A stretch of DNA of 64,000 nt from Streptococcus suis (GCA_022354845.1 CP031970.1:124001-188000); one strand, 5' to 3'; numbered from the stretch's first letter, positions 27,701 to 37,490 are shown. Notes: generated by a model not told the origin, from the letters alone. Numbers and translations are program-made.

Positions 27701-28894
27701 ATGACGAAAGAAAAATTAATCCTAGCTTATTCAGGTGGTCTGGATACTTCAGTTGCGATTGCATGGTTGAAAAAAGACTATGATGTCATTGCGGTTTGTA
27801 TGGATGTTGGTGAAGGGAAAAATCTCCAATTTATTCATGACAAGGCCCTTTCCATCGGTGCAATTGAATCGCATGTTTTGGATGTGAAAGAAGAATTTGC
27901 TCAAGAATACGTTTTGCCTGCCCTACAAGCTCATGCATATTATGAACAAAAATACCCACTAGTATCAGCACTTAGTCGCCCACTGATTTCTAAAAAGTTA
28001 GTGGAGATGGCGCACAAGACTGGTGCAACGACCATCGCTCATGGTTGTACAGGGAAGGGAAATGACCAGGTACGGTTTGAAGTAGCGATTGCGGCTTTGG
28101 ATCCAACTTTGAAAGTTGTAGCACCTGTTCGTGAATGGAAGTGGGCGCGTGAAGAGGAAATCCTATTTGCCAAGGAAAATGGTGTTCCAGTTCCAGCAGA
28201 TTTGAATAGCCCTTATTCAGTTGACCAAAATCTTTGGGGCCGGGCTAATGAATGTGGTGTATTAGAAAATCCATGGAATGAAGCACCAGAAGATGCTTTT
28301 GGAATCACTACTTCTCCAGAAAATGCACCAGATCTTCCTGAGTATGTAGAAATCGAATTTAAGGCTGGTGTCCCAGTTGCTATTAATGGAGAAACGCTCA
28401 GCCTTGCCAATCTCATTCAACAACTCAATGAGATTGCTGGTAAGCATGGTGTTGGACGAATTGACCATGTTGAAAACCGGTTAGTTGGGATCAAATCACG
28501 TGAAATTTATGAGTGTCCCGGAGCCATTACTCTTTTAACAGCTCATAAGGAAATTGAAGATTTGACCCTAGTGCGTGAAGTATCTCATTTCAAGCCAATT
28601 GTATCTAATGAACTCTCGAATCTGATTTACAATGGTTTGTGGTTCAACCCTGCAACACAGGCATTGAAAGCTTATCTGCAAGCAACTCAATCAGTCGTGA
28701 ATGGAACCGCAAAAGTGAAATTGTATAAAGGATCAGCGAAAGTAGTTGCCAGAAAATCACCAAATTCTCTATATGATGAAGATTTGGCAACTTATACAAG
28801 TGCTGATACATTTGATCAAGATGCTGCAGTTGGTTTCATCAAGCTTTGGGGATTACCAACCAAAGTTAATGCAGAAATTCATAAAAAGAACTAG
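27701..28894 (+). CDS. argG: Argininosuccinate synthase
   Basis: ATP-dependent joining of citrulline and aspartate. The 397-residue protein has the PP-loop [12 protein letters not shown] (about 9-20), the [18 protein letters not shown] block (about 112) and [13 protein letters not shown] (about 178). Three in-frame ATGs (27689, 27695, 27701) precede the conserved start [12 protein letters not shown] use the last, which gives the usual length. It is followed 13 bp later by argH. ARG boxes lie in the promoter. Confidence 0.96.
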   Translation: MTKEKLILAYSGGLDTSVAIAWLKKDYDVIAVCMDVGEGKNLQFIHDKALSIGAIESHVLDVKEEFAQEYVLPALQAHAYYEQKYPLVSALSRPLISKKLVEMAHKTGATTIAHGCTGKGNDQVRFEVAIAALDPTLKVVAPVREWKWAREEEILFAKENGVPVPADLNSPYSVDQNLWGRANECGVLENPWNEAPEDAFGITTSPENAPDLPEYVEIEFKAGVPVAINGETLSLANLIQQLNEIAGKHGVGRIDHVENRLVGIKSREIYECPGAITLLTAHKEIEDLTLVREVSHFKPIVSNELSNLIYNGLWFNPATQALKAYLQATQSVVNGTAKVKLYKGSAKVVARKSPNSLYDEDLATYTSADTFDQDAAVGFIKLWGLPTKVNAEIHKKN

Positions 28895-28907
28895 AAAGTA
28901 GGAGCTT

Positions 28908-30302
28908 ATGGAAGCAAAGAAGCTATGGGGTGGTCGTTTTGAGGCCAGTCTTGAGGAATGGGTTGAAGAATTCGGTGCCTCCATTCGCTTTGATCAAAAA
29001 CTGGCTAAGTATGATATTCAAGGGTCATTAGCTCATGTACAAATGCTTGGGGCAACAGGTGTTATTAGTCTTGAAGAAGCTCAGTCTATACAGGCTGGTC
29101 TGGAAGAGCTTCTGAATGACTATGAAGCTGGAAAACTAGTATTTGATATTCGAAACGAAGATATTCACATGAATATCGAAAGTCTCCTGACTGAGAAGAT
29201 CGGGTCAGTGGCAGGGAAATTGCATACGGCACGTTCTCGTAATGATCAAGTTGCAACAGATATGCACCTCTATTTGAAGGATACCTTGTTTCAAGTAGTA
29301 GATAAATTGACCAATCTACGCCAGACATTGGTTAATCTTGCACAAGAGCATATCGAGACGGTTATGCCGGGCTATACCCACTTACAGCATGCTCAGCCAA
29401 TTAGTTTTGCTCAACATATGTTGGCCTATTACAATATGTTCAGCCGTGACAGTGAGCGTTTTGCATTCAACATTCAGCATACAGATATATCTCCACTTGG
29501 CGCGGCAGCATTGGCAGGAACTACATTTCCAATCGACCGTCAACTAACTTCGGATTTAATGGGGTTTTCTCATCCCTATACAAATTCCTTAGATGCTGTA
29601 TCAGATAGGGATTTTATCTTAGAATTCTTATCAAATGCGAGCATTTTGATGATGCATATGTCTCGTCTCTGTGAGGAAATCATTAATTGGTGCTCACATG
29701 AATACAAATTCGTTACTTTATCGGATACCTTTTCAACAGGTTCTTCCATTATGCCTCAGAAAAAAAATCCAGATATGGCTGAGCTGATTCGAGGGAAAAC
29801 AGGTAGAGTTTATGGAAATTTGGTCGGAATGTTGACAGTCATGAAATCCTTACCGTTGACCTATAACAAGGATTTGCAGGAAGACAAAGAGGGAATGTTT
29901 GATAGCGCGGAAACCATTTTGGTATCTATTGATATTTTGGCAGGAATGCTACAATCTATGACAGTTCATAAGGAAAGAATGGCTCAATCAACTGAGAAGG
30001 ACTTTTCGAATGCTACAGAGTTGGCGGATTACTTGGCTAGCAAGGGTCTACCGTTTCGTCAGGCGCATGAGATTGTTGGAAAACTGGTCTTGGAATGTAG
30101 TAAAGCTGGGTACTATTTACAGGATGTTCCTTTAGAACGTTATCAGGAAATTTCATCGATTATTGGACCGGATATATATACAGCTTTAGAGTCTCAAACG
30201 GCAGTTTCACGAAGGAATTCGCTTGGAGGAACCGGTTTTGAATCCATTCGCTGGCAAATTCAGCAAGCAAAAGAGCAATTATCAGCTTCAAAAGGCCTCT
30301 AA
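28908..30302 (+). CDS. argH: Argininosuccinate lyase
   Basis: Cleaves argininosuccinate to arginine and fumarate. The 464-residue protein has the fumarase/aspartase superfamily signature [12 protein letters not shown] (about 280), the N-terminal [20 protein letters not shown] and the histidine block [17 protein letters not shown] (about 150). Last gene of the argGH operon. GTAGGAGC precedes the ATG. Confidence 0.96.
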   Translation: MEAKKLWGGRFEASLEEWVEEFGASIRFDQKLAKYDIQGSLAHVQMLGATGVISLEEAQSIQAGLEELLNDYEAGKLVFDIRNEDIHMNIESLLTEKIGSVAGKLHTARSRNDQVATDMHLYLKDTLFQVVDKLTNLRQTLVNLAQEHIETVMPGYTHLQHAQPISFAQHMLAYYNMFSRDSERFAFNIQHTDISPLGAAALAGTTFPIDRQLTSDLMGFSHPYTNSLDAVSDRDFILEFLSNASILMMHMSRLCEEIINWCSHEYKFVTLSDTFSTGSSIMPQKKNPDMAELIRGKTGRVYGNLVGMLTVMKSLPLTYNKDLQEDKEGMFDSAETILVSIDILAGMLQSMTVHKERMAQSTEKDFSNATELADYLASKGLPFRQAHEIVGKLVLECSKAGYYLQDVPLERYQEISSIIGPDIYTALESQTAVSRRNSLGGTGFESIRWQIQQAKEQLSASKGL

Positions 30303-30372
30303 ACGTGATGTTTATTGGCTTTTTTGAATTTTATGGTATAATAGTAGTAATTTTGAAAGATGGAGTGAGAGT

Positions 30373-30732
30373 TTGAGAAAAAGCTATCGTGTCAAGCGTG
30401 AACGAGATTTTAATGACATTTTCACCAAAGGAAATAATGTGGCAAATCGTCGATTTGTAGTCTATTGGCTAGCGAAAGAACAACCGCATTTCCGAGTAGG
30501 GCTTTCTGTCAGTAAAAAATTAGGAAACGCTGTCACGCGGAATAAGATTAAGAGAAAAATTCGACATGTTCTTATTGAGCATCAGGAACAACTTGTAACG
30601 AATGATTTTGTTGTCATTGCTCGCAAGGGTGTTGAAGAATTAAACTATCAGGATATTAAGAAAAATCTTCTCCATGTTTTAAAACTTGCCAAACTTTATC
30701 AGGAAGGTGTTGAGATTGAAAAAGAAAGCTAA
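30373..30732 (+). CDS. rnpA: Ribonuclease P protein component
   Basis: Basic partner of the RNase P RNA in tRNA 5' maturation. The 119-residue protein has [12 protein letters not shown] (about 57-68), the conserved RNR-type motif, and starts [15 protein letters not shown]. Start is TTG 30373 behind GGAGTGAGAG. It overlaps yidC by 17 bp. Confidence 0.95.
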   Translation: MRKSYRVKRERDFNDIFTKGNNVANRRFVVYWLAKEQPHFRVGLSVSKKLGNAVTRNKIKRKIRHVLIEHQEQLVTNDFVVIARKGVEELNYQDIKKNLLHVLKLAKLYQEGVEIEKES

Positions 30733-31528
30733 GTGGGTTGGTTTACTCGCCACGTCCCTGTTTGTATTGACAGCCTGTGGGACAGGTCCAGTAACTAGCC
30801 AGTCGTCTGGTGCATGGGACCAGTTAATCTATTGGTTCGCTAGTGTCATCCAATTCTTGTCCATCAACGGTCAAATTGGAATAGGGATTATCCTATTTAC
30901 TATTTTGATTAGGACCCTGTTATTGCCTTTGTTCCAAATACAGATTAATTCTTCGCGAAAGATGCAAGAGTTGCAACCGAAGTTGAAAGCGCTACAGGCT
31001 GAATATCCAGGAACAGATATGGAGAGTCGCCAACAACTTTATGAAGCAACACAGGCACTCTATAAAGAGAACGGCGTTAGTATGAGATCGTCTATGATTC
31101 CGCTTCTCATTCAAATGCCAATCTTATTGGCTCTTTTCCAAGCTCTAACACGCGTTGAAGCCTTAAAAGTTGGTCATTTTCTTTGGTTAAATCTCGGGGA
31201 ACCTGATCCGATTTTTGTCTTGCCTGTTCTGGCTGCTGGTTTCACATTCCTCAGCACATGGTTGACCAACAAGTCTGCAATTGAAAAAAATATGGCTATG
31301 ACAGTTATGACTTTTGCCATGCCAGTCATGATTTTTCTCTTTGCTTTGCCGGCTGCGAGCGGGGTATCCTTGTACTGGACTGTATCAAATGCTTATCAAG
31401 TGGTTCAAACTTTAGTATTTAATAATCCGTTCAAAATAATAGCGGAGCGTCAAGCCAAAATTGATGTGGAGAAAGAACTTCAGTCTAAGAAGCGAAAGGC
31501 TCAAAAAAAGGCCAAGAAAAAGAAATAG
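30716..31528 (+). CDS. yidC: Membrane protein insertase YidC/Oxa1
   Basis: Inserts membrane proteins together with Sec or alone. The 270-residue lipoprotein has a signal peptide with lipobox LTAC (Cys about 22), five membrane segments and a basic tail [14 protein letters not shown] chose TTG 30716, which gives [15 protein letters not shown] as signal peptide; the open frame extends upstream inside rnpA. Overlap with rnpA and the jag gene 18 bp on is the standard streptococcal arrangement. Confidence 0.94.
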   Translation: MKKKAKWVGLLATSLFVLTACGTGPVTSQSSGAWDQLIYWFASVIQFLSINGQIGIGIILFTILIRTLLLPLFQIQINSSRKMQELQPKLKALQAEYPGTDMESRQQLYEATQALYKENGVSMRSSMIPLLIQMPILLALFQALTRVEALKVGHFLWLNLGEPDPIFVLPVLAAGFTFLSTWLTNKSAIEKNMAMTVMTFAMPVMIFLFALPAASGVSLYWTVSNAYQVVQTLVFNNPFKIIAERQAKIDVEKELQSKKRKAQKKAKKKK

Positions 31529-31546
31529 GATTCTAGGAGAGAGAAA

Positions 31547-32551
31547 ATGAAATTTACAGGATCAAGTGTTGAAGAAGCTATTCAAAATGGCTTGGTAGAG
31601 TTAAATATTCCTCGGAAGAGAGCACATATTACTGTAGTTGCGCGTGAGAAAAAAGGTTTCTTCGGTTTTGGGAAAAAGCCAGCTATTGTTGACATTTATG
31701 TAATCAATGAGACAACGGTAGTGAAAGCTAATCAAAAAGCTGTTCGTGGAGTTCCAACTGAAATTAATGAGTTGAATGAGCCGGTTAAAAGTATCTCAGA
31801 AGCGACAATTGACCTAGGAAAAGTTGTTGCAGCTGTTAAAGAATTTGAAAAATCTGGCCAAACGCTCGAAGATGATATCAAGGCTCAGATTTTGAAAAAT
31901 GAAAAAGAGGCAACTACAATTCTGGAAGAGACAGGTCGTATTGAGATTTTACCAGAAGAGCTGCTTCATCCATCATCTGCGGATCAGTTTGTCGATGAAA
32001 CAATTCAAGACCAACCTGCTACCACAAATCAAAGTGAATCAACTTCTGAATTTGCTGATATTGATATTAAGGTGGAATCACAGTATGACATTGAACAAGT
32101 TGTAGCTGAAGTGTCAGAATATGTTCAAGAAATATTGGATGATATGGATGTAGAGGCTCGCATCGAGACAAGTCACAATAGACGAACCATTAACATTCAA
32201 GTCGACACAAACGAACCTGGACGTGTCATTGGATATCATGGAAAAGTATTAAAAGCTTTGCAACTTTTGGCACAAAACTTCTTATATAATCGATATGAGC
32301 GTAATTTTTATATTACAATTAACGTTAATGACTATGTAGAGCACCGTGCAGAGGTACTACAGGGATATGCTCAAAAACTGGCAGAGCGTGTGATAACCGA
32401 GCAAGAAGCTTATCATACAGATCCTATGTCTAGTAATGAGCGCAAAATAATCCATCGCATCATTTCAAAAATGGATGGATTGACAAGCTATTCAGAAGGT
32501 AGCGAGCCGAATCGATACGTTGTCGTAGATATCGAAGGAAATCGTGATTAA
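31547..32551 (+). CDS. jag: RNA-binding protein Jag/KhpB (EloR)
   Basis: The 334-residue protein has a Jag-N domain (about 1-50, FTGSSVEEAIQNGL and KKGFFGFGKKPA), an acidic linker (about 60-190), a KH domain (about 200-260, GRVIGYHGKVLKALQLL) and an R3H domain (about 265-334, ending EPNRYVVVDIEGNRD). In pneumococcus the protein partners KhpA and controls cell elongation. The linker phosphorylation site is not obvious. GGAGAGAG precedes the ATG. Confidence 0.93.
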   Translation: MKFTGSSVEEAIQNGLVELNIPRKRAHITVVAREKKGFFGFGKKPAIVDIYVINETTVVKANQKAVRGVPTEINELNEPVKSISEATIDLGKVVAAVKEFEKSGQTLEDDIKAQILKNEKEATTILEETGRIEILPEELLHPSSADQFVDETIQDQPATTNQSESTSEFADIDIKVESQYDIEQVVAEVSEYVQEILDDMDVEARIETSHNRRTINIQVDTNEPGRVIGYHGKVLKALQLLAQNFLYNRYERNFYITINVNDYVEHRAEVLQGYAQKLAERVITEQEAYHTDPMSSNERKIIHRIISKMDGLTSYSEGSEPNRYVVVDIEGNRD

Positions 32552-32564
32552 TTATCAGATGTTT

Positions 32565-32597
32565 AAAGAGAGGATGAAGTGTTCCTCTCTTTTTTAT
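32565..32597 (+). terminator. Terminator after jag
   Basis: AAAGAGAGGA/TCCTCTCTTT stem, 8-nt loop, T-run. Confidence 0.9.
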
Positions 32598-32772
32598 TAA
32601 ATTATGAAGAAAAATATTTGTTCGGATAGGCTGATTTTTGGATTCTTGGTAAAAAGTCAGTCAGAACACCTTGACAAATGGTTTAATTTCTTATAAAATA
32701 GATTGGTATGTTTAGTAACTGATCAAAACTAGCCGGCTAAACGAATACGAAAATCTAGAGGAGGTATTCATC

Positions 32773-32910
32773 GTGAAACGTACTTTTCAACCAAGTAAAA
32801 TCCGTCGCGCACGTAAACACGGTTTCCGTAACCGTATGGCAACAAAAAATGGCCGTCGTGTGTTAGCAGCTCGTCGCCGTAAGGGACGTAAAGTGCTTGC
32901 TGTAGCGTAA
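32773..32910 (+). CDS. rpmH: 50S ribosomal protein L34
   Basis: The 45-residue protein starts [20 protein letters not shown], the hallmark of L34, and is rich in Arg and Lys. GTG 32773 is the start, behind AGAGGAGG. A TTGACA at 32671-32676 and TATAAA at 32692-32697 are a plausible if tightly spaced promoter. Its place behind rnpA-yidC-jag rather than before rnpA is typical for streptococci. Confidence 0.96.
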   Translation: MKRTFQPSKIRRARKHGFRNRMATKNGRRVLAARRRKGRKVLAVA

Positions 32911-32922
32911 TTGATGAACAAG

Positions 32923-32957
32923 AAACCAGCAGAAACTCGAGTCTGCTGGTTTTTCTT
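32923..32957 (+). terminator. Terminator after rpmH
   Basis: AACCAGCAGA/TCTGCTGGTT stem around ACTCGAGT, T5 tail; located between convergent genes. Confidence 0.9.
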
Positions 32958-32959
32958 TC

Positions 32960-33841
32960 TTAATAGTAAATGGAAATGTGAGAAGGGAGTACTTTGACAT
33001 GAATAGGAAGATGGTCTCCTTCGTCACCGTCAATATTGATTTGCAAATCACCATCAATGACTGAAATTTTCCCTTCTGTGAAGGTTTCATAACCAAGACT
33101 TGTTGTGTCTTCCGTGACACCGTTCATTAATTGAGGGATGGCGGATACTGTATCCAGAAAATGACTATCTTTTAGATAAACTAAGTGAAGTAAGCCATCA
33201 TCTACCTTGGCATTCGGCAGGAGTGTCTCAAATCCACCTATTGAATTGGTTAAACCGATAATCAGCGTTGAAGAAGTGATGGTTTTTGAAGCGCTATTCA
33301 ACTCTATTTTAAATTGATAGCTCTGGTTATTAACTAGTTCTTTTATACCATTGATAAAATATGCCAACTTACCAAATCGTGTCTTTTCTTCTGGGGCTAC
33401 ATCGTTGATTCCTTGTGGGATGGCTCCAATTGCGGCGACATTCATAAAGAAACTATCATTGACCTGGCCTATATCAAGGAGGCGCTTCCGAGAAGGATCA
33501 AATTGAGCAATGGCTGTTGTTGGATCTAAAGGAATACCTAATGCTCTGGCTAAATCATTTACTGTACCAAGCGGGAAAAATCCAAAATGTGGTCGGTGTG
33601 GTTCATTGGCGATTCCGCTAATTCCTTCATTTACAGTGCCATCACCACCCATAACAATCACGCTATCGAACTGTTTCTGGGCAGCCTCTTTAGTAAAGCG
33701 AGTCGCATCACCAGCTTTTTTGGTTTCTTTTACCTCAACATAATCGAAATAGGCTTTTAATTTCTCAAGGGCCTGTTTTTGGAACTCTGGTGCTTTTTCA
33801 CCACCAGAACTAGGATTAACAACTAACAAGGCGTTTTTCAT
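32960..33841 (-). CDS. Diacylglycerol/lipid kinase family protein
   Basis: The 293-residue protein has the DAGK catalytic elements NPSSGGEKAPEF (about 9-20) and VMGGDGTVNEGISGIA (about 64-79), and PLGTVNDLARALGI (about 91). It probably phosphorylates diacylglycerol or undecaprenol-like lipids at the membrane; the exact lipid is unknown. ATG follows GTAGGAGAA. Single gene on the minus strand. Confidence 0.9.
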   Translation of the reverse strand: MKNALLVVNPSSGGEKAPEFQKQALEKLKAYFDYVEVKETKKAGDATRFTKEAAQKQFDSVIVMGGDGTVNEGISGIANEPHRPHFGFFPLGTVNDLARALGIPLDPTTAIAQFDPSRKRLLDIGQVNDSFFMNVAAIGAIPQGINDVAPEEKTRFGKLAYFINGIKELVNNQSYQFKIELNSASKTITSSTLIIGLTNSIGGFETLLPNAKVDDGLLHLVYLKDSHFLDTVSAIPQLMNGVTEDTTSLGYETFTEGKISVIDGDLQINIDGDEGDHLPIHVKVLPSHISIYY

Positions 33842-33990
33842 AGCGATTCTCCTACTGATTTTTATGATATTATTTATTATACAATTTTTTACATAGCAGA
33901 TGCAACTAACCGCTTCCTTATTAGTTAACGTACAGGTGGAAAAATGGTATACTACTTAGTAGTTTGAAAGAGGAGCTTATAAAAAAGAGA

Positions 33991-34773
33991 ATGGTAACTA
34001 TTTTTGATACACACACACATCTCAATGTTGAACAGTTTGACGGACGGGTCCAAGAAGAGCTAGACTTTGCCAAGGAGATGGGGGTTACCCTCCACAATGT
34101 GGTTGGTTTTGACCGAGCAACCATTGTCAAGGCTATGGAGCTAGCTGACCAGCACCCTGAAATTTATCTAACATTGGGATGGCATCCGACAGAGGCTGGC
34201 ACCTATGATGAAGAAGTTGAACGTTATCTACTCAAGGCTCTTAAACATTCCAAGGTCATTGCCCTGGGGGAAATTGGACTGGATTACTACTGGATGACGG
34301 CTGACAAGGAAACCCAGGCACGCGTCTTTAAACGTCAGATGGAGTTGGCCAAGCAGTTGGATTTACCCTTTGTGGTTCATACTCGTGATGCTTTGGAAGA
34401 TACTTACCAGATCATTAAGGAAGTCGGCGTCGGTCCGCGCGGAGGGATCATGCATTCCTTCTCTGGCACGCTGGAGGAGGCTCAAGCTTTCATAGACCTG
34501 GGGATGCACATCTCCTTCTCGGGAGTCGTGACCTTCAAAAAAGCTGTCGAACTCCAGGAAGCGGCGCAAGCATTGCCCCTAGAAAAAATCCTGGTCGAAA
34601 CAGATGCACCTTACCTGGCCCCAGTTCCAAAGCGGGGTCGGGAAAATCGCACTGGCTACACCCGCTATGTGGTGGAAATGCTGGCCCAGCTTCGCAACCA
34701 GTCGGTCGAAGAAGTGGCGAAAGCGACTTACGAGAATGCAAGGAGCTTGTTCAGAATTGACTCAGAAAATTAA
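33991..34773 (+). CDS. tatD: TatD-family metal-dependent DNase
   Basis: The 260-residue TIM-barrel hydrolase has FDTHTHLN (about 5), LGEIGLDYYW (about 92), VVHTRDA (about 128), HSFSGTLEEA (about 155) and ETDAPYLAP (about 203). These residues hold two metals. Proposed roles are 3'-5' exonuclease and DNA repair. ATG 33991 is used, although GAGGAG is 15 nt upstream. It overlaps rnmV by 17 bp; tatD-rnmV-rsmA is a conserved group. Confidence 0.88.
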   Translation: MVTIFDTHTHLNVEQFDGRVQEELDFAKEMGVTLHNVVGFDRATIVKAMELADQHPEIYLTLGWHPTEAGTYDEEVERYLLKALKHSKVIALGEIGLDYYWMTADKETQARVFKRQMELAKQLDLPFVVHTRDALEDTYQIIKEVGVGPRGGIMHSFSGTLEEAQAFIDLGMHISFSGVVTFKKAVELQEAAQALPLEKILVETDAPYLAPVPKRGRENRTGYTRYVVEMLAQLRNQSVEEVAKATYENARSLFRIDSEN

Positions 34774-35323
34774 GATACAAGAAGTCATAGTTGTCGAGGG
34801 CAAGGACGATACAGCAAACCTCAAACGGTTTTACGAGGTGGATACCTACGAAACCAGAGGTTCTGCCATATCAGACGATGACTTGGAACGCATAGAGAAA
34901 CTCCATGACCTGCGTGGTGTCATTGTCTTTACTGACCCAGACTACAATGGCGAGCGGATTCGAAAAATCATTATGCAGGCTATTCCCACGGTCAAACACG
35001 CCTTTTTACAGCGGGACGAGGCTCGGCCCCAATCCAAAACAAAAGGGCGGTCCTTGGGCATTGAGCACGCCAGCTTTGAGGACTTGGAAAAAGCTCTCGC
35101 AGGCGTGCGTGGTTACTACGATGATGAACATAACTTTGACATCACCAAGTCCGATTTGATGCGCCTAGGCTTGCTTATGGGCAGCGACAGTCGCAAGCGG
35201 AGGGAATATCTGGGAGAGAAGCTCCGCATCGGCTATTGCAACGGCAAGCAACTGCTCAAACGCCTAAACTTGTTCGGGATAAGTTTGGCGGATGTCGAGG
35301 AGGCGATGGGGGAGTATGAGTGA
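34757..35323 (+). CDS. rnmV: Ribonuclease M5
   Basis: Completes 5S rRNA maturation. The 188-residue protein has the TOPRIM elements VVEGKDDTANLKRFY (about 10-24) and FTDPDYNGERIRK (about 58-70). The start is TTG 34757, inside the end of tatD and 11 nt after AAGGAG; the open frame extends far upstream in tatD but homology begins here. The C-terminal half has GRSLGIEHASFEDL and MGSDSRKRREYLGEKLRIG as in the family. Confidence 0.92.
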   Translation: MTQKIKIQEVIVVEGKDDTANLKRFYEVDTYETRGSAISDDDLERIEKLHDLRGVIVFTDPDYNGERIRKIIMQAIPTVKHAFLQRDEARPQSKTKGRSLGIEHASFEDLEKALAGVRGYYDDEHNFDITKSDLMRLGLLMGSDSRKRREYLGEKLRIGYCNGKQLLKRLNLFGISLADVEEAMGEYE

Positions 35324-35543
35324 ATTGGAAACAGGCAAGGAAGTATTTGCTATGAACCAGCTGGATTTGACTGCTAGCTTCAATCTAATTTTACAAAACA
35401 TTGCTGTAAAAAATGAGTTGCTAATTCTGACAGAAGAAGAGTAGTTTTTACAGCTTCAGAAGGAAATGCAGGAAAATCAGCAAACTATTGAGGCGGGTCG
35501 AGGAATCGGTCTAGAGCGTGTCAAAGAGAAGCATGGAATTTGA
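35316..35543 (+). pseudogene. Decayed small hypothetical gene
   Basis: ATG 35316 overlaps the rnmV stop and reads MSELETGKEVFAMNQLDLTA for 42 codons to TAG at 35442-35444; the same frame continues open with LQLQKEMQENQQTIEAG to TGA 35541. The composition is of a helical protein. One nonsense codon splits it. I do not recognise the family. The following fragment suggests it could be half of a toxin-antitoxin pair, but this is weak. Confidence 0.45.
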
Positions 35544-35710
35544 GTTTTAACGCCGATAACCGTTTTGGTAAGCAGATAGACCCGCTTCATCTGACCCGAG
35601 GCTACGTCATTGGAAAAGACTACATTGCTCTCTATCGCGTAGTGAAAAATGAACTTCGAGTTGTTCACCTTTTTGCGACCAAGAGTGATTATGTTAAGTT
35701 GTTGAAGTGA
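35522..35710 (+). pseudogene. Fragment resembling a RelE/ParE-type toxin end
   Basis: An open stretch without a start codon reads LTRGYVIGKDYIALYRVV and then ELRVVHLFATKSDYVKLLK before TGA. The order GYVIGxDYIALYRV...HLFATKxDY is like the last three strands of RelE/ParE toxins. The beginning of the gene is missing or decayed. Assignment is tentative. Confidence 0.4.
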
Positions 35711-35716
35711 GAGTGT

Positions 35717-35981
35717 ATGAGTAGGACAGAGCAAGTCATCCTAACCAATATGTGTATGATTACAGACGGTCGGCGGGTATTGGTCCAGGATAGAAAATCT
35801 GAAAAGTGGCCTGGTGTGACTTTCCCTGGGGGGCCATGTCGAATGTGGAGAGAGTATTATTTCCTCCGTCATTCGCGAAATCAAGGAAGAAACGGGTTTG
35901 ACGGTATCTAATCTCGAGCTTTGTGGCATTCAAAACTGGACGGATCCAACAGATCACTATCGCTATCTGAAGTTTGCCTAG
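35717..35981 (+). pseudogene. MutT/NUDIX hydrolase, frameshifted and truncated
   Basis: ATG 35717 reads SRTEQVILTNMCMITDGRRV and PGVTFPGG, then a G6 run (35828-35833) shifts the frame. With one G removed, GHVECGESIISSVIREIKEE then [12 protein letters not shown] gives a perfect NUDIX box. The gene then breaks off after DPTDHYRY with LKFA-stop, about 65 residues short of normal length. The 8-oxo-dGTPase-like gene often stands between rnmV and rsmA in streptococci. Confidence 0.8.
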
Positions 35982-36007
35982 AAATAAAAAAACAAGAAAG
36001 AACACAC

Positions 36008-36880
36008 ATGAGAATCGCAGACAAAAACGTTACTCGTGCCGTCCTTGAACGCCACGGGTTTACCTTTAAGAAATCCTTCGGTCAGAACTTTTTGACCGAT
36101 ACCAATATTTTACAGAAGATTGTGGACACGGCAGAGATTGACCAGAATGTCAATGTTATCGAGATTGGTCCTGGAATCGGAGCACTGACTGAATTTTTGG
36201 CAGAGAGTGCCGCTGAGGTCATGGCCTTTGAGATTGACCACCGCCTGATTCCGATTTTGGCGGATACCTTGGGTCGCTTTGACAATGTGACCGTGATCAA
36301 TCAAGATATCCTCAAGACCGACCTGCAGACCCAGATTCAGAATTTCAAGAATCCTGACCTGCCCATCAAGGTCGTGGCCAACCTGCCCTACTACATCACC
36401 ACCCCTATCCTCATGCACCTGATTGAGAGCAAGATTCCCTTCAGCGAGTTCGTGGTCATGATGCAGCGGGAGGTGGCCGACCGTATTTCTGCCGAGCCAA
36501 ACACCAAGGCTTACGGCAGCCTGTCCATTGCGGTCCAGTACTACCTGACTGCCAAGGTGGCCTTCATCGTGCCTCGCACCGTCTTTGTGCCCGCACCAAA
36601 CGTGGACTCCGCCATTCTCAAAATGGTCCGCCGCGAGCAACCCCTGGTGAACGTCAAGGACGAAGATTTCTTCTTCCGAGTGTCCAAGGCCAGCTTTGTG
36701 CACCGTCGTAAGACCCTGTGGAACAACCTGACCAACCATTTCGGTAAGTCTGAAGAAGTCAAGGATAAGCTGACGCAGGCACTTGGCATGGCAGAGCTGG
36801 AAGCCAGTGTCCGTGGAGAAGCACTTTCTATGGTTGACTTCGCACGTTTGGCGGATAGTCTGAAAGAAGTGGGGTTATAA
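36008..36880 (+). CDS. rsmA: 16S rRNA dimethyladenosine transferase
   Basis: Dimethylates two adjacent adenosines at the 3' end of 16S rRNA; loss confers kasugamycin resistance. The 290-residue protein has FGQNFLTD (about 24), the SAM motif [16 protein letters not shown] (about 50) and the catalytic [10 protein letters not shown] (about 125). AAGAAAG precedes ATG 36008 only weakly. The second half of the gene uses noticeably more G/C-ending codons than its neighbours. Confidence 0.95.
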   Translation: MRIADKNVTRAVLERHGFTFKKSFGQNFLTDTNILQKIVDTAEIDQNVNVIEIGPGIGALTEFLAESAAEVMAFEIDHRLIPILADTLGRFDNVTVINQDILKTDLQTQIQNFKNPDLPIKVVANLPYYITTPILMHLIESKIPFSEFVVMMQREVADRISAEPNTKAYGSLSIAVQYYLTAKVAFIVPRTVFVPAPNVDSAILKMVRREQPLVNVKDEDFFFRVSKASFVHRRKTLWNNLTNHFGKSEEVKDKLTQALGMAELEASVRGEALSMVDFARLADSLKEVGL

Positions 36881-36961
36881 GAAAACAATCTGCACTATAT
36901 GCTGAAACTAGAGTGTTTTTGACAAAAAACTATTGAATAGGGACAATCGTAGGATTGTCTC

Positions 36962-37008
36962 AGATTGAAGAAAAAGTCCTTTTTGGACAATTTTCTTCAA
37001 TCTTTTTT
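36962..37008 (+). terminator. Terminator behind rsmA
   Basis: Two-level stem described above with T-rich tail at 37003-37008. Confidence 0.75.
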
Positions 37009-37135
37009 CTTTATGTTGAAAATAAAAAACTATCAGAAACGCCGAAATATCAATGTTTCTAAGAGTTTAATGACTTGCTGTCTTTCGCAAACTTCTTCAA
37101 TTTTTAATATTTTTAGGAGTTTGTCTACGTTCTGG

Positions 37136-37159
37136 GACAATCGTAGGATTGTCTTTTTC
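37136..37159 (+). terminator. Second terminator upstream of peptide promoter
   Basis: GACAATC/GATTGTC stem with GTAG loop, TTTTTC tail. Confidence 0.75.
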
Positions 37160-37173
37160 TTTATGTGCATATC

Positions 37174-37240
37174 CCATTCATTACAAAATAATGGCTATTC
37201 ATTATAAAGTGATTTTTTTAAATTTTGTCTGGGTTATACT
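37174..37240 (+). promoter_or_regulatory. LytTR-type direct-repeat operator and -10 of the peptide operon
   Basis: CCATTCATTA (37174-37183) and CTATTCATTA (37195-37204) are direct repeats with a 21-bp period, the layout bound by LytTR regulators such as ComE and BlpR. The -10 TATACT (37235-37240) begins exactly 30 nt after the second repeat and there is no good -35, as expected for an activated promoter. The same arrangement, CCATTCATGA twice, 21 bp apart and 30 nt from TATACT, lies before the receiver-like gene at 45.7 kb. Confidence 0.8.
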
Positions 37241-37301
37241 TGTTCATGTAAAGGCGAAGAACACAAGAAAATCGCCAAAAAATATAATAAGGAGGACATT
37301 T

Positions 37302-37364
37302 ATGACTGCTAAAACTGGAAATAAAAATTTTCCAAGAGATGGATGCAAAACAATTAGAGTATAA
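37302..37364 (+). CDS. 20-residue peptide, first gene of the peptide operon
   Basis: ATG 37302 is 7 nt behind AAGGAGG and encodes MTAKTGNKNF then PRDGCKTIRV. It is basic, with one cysteine and no double-glycine leader. The start region (AATAAGGAGGAC...ATGAC-GC) is nearly the same as that of the next peptide gene, which suggests common descent. It could be a signal peptide for the histidine kinase or a peptide product; no family is recognised. Confidence 0.6.
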   Translation: MTAKTGNKNFPRDGCKTIRV

Positions 37365-37406
37365 AATTGCTTACTAGATAGTTGACAAAATAAGGAGGAC
37401 TTTTAA

Positions 37407-37490
37407 ATGACAGCAGTAATTGTTGCGGATGATTCAATCTGGCAAGAACCTCCAATATCCAAAAATAAGAAATTTTGGTTGAAAAACTGA
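37407..37490 (+). CDS. 27-residue peptide
   Basis: ATG 37407 lies 8 nt after AAGGAGG. The product begins MTAVIVADDSIWQEPP and ends SKNKKFWLKN: an acidic first half and a basic, aromatic second half, with two tryptophans. No cysteine and no recognised leader. It sits between the 20-residue peptide and the four 26-residue repeats in one transcript. Confidence 0.6.
   Translation: MTAVIVADDSIWQEPPISKNKKFWLKN

Larger units (their letters stand above)
36881..37173 (+). other. Intergenic region with three hairpins before the peptide operon
   Basis: No gene seen. GGACAATCGTAGGATTGTCT (stem GACAATC/GATTGTC) occurs at 36941-36960 and again at 37135-37154. Between them a 13-bp stem AGATTGAAGAAAA/TTTTCTTCAATCT with an inner GTCC/GGAC (36962-37003) ends in T5. 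The second GACAATC hairpin also has a T-run. Both T-tailed hairpins look like terminators insulating the peptide promoter from rsmA. Confidence 0.6.

Noticed and set aside
36110..36739. Long antisense frame opposite rsmA (209 codons)
   Set aside because: It mirrors codon bias of the GC-rich rsmA gene, has no ribosome site, and encodes a low-complexity His/Gly/Val-rich product.
37302..37490. ComC/BlpC-type pheromone with double-glycine leader
   Set aside because: Neither short peptide has a GG cleavage site, and the exporter has no C39 peptidase domain.
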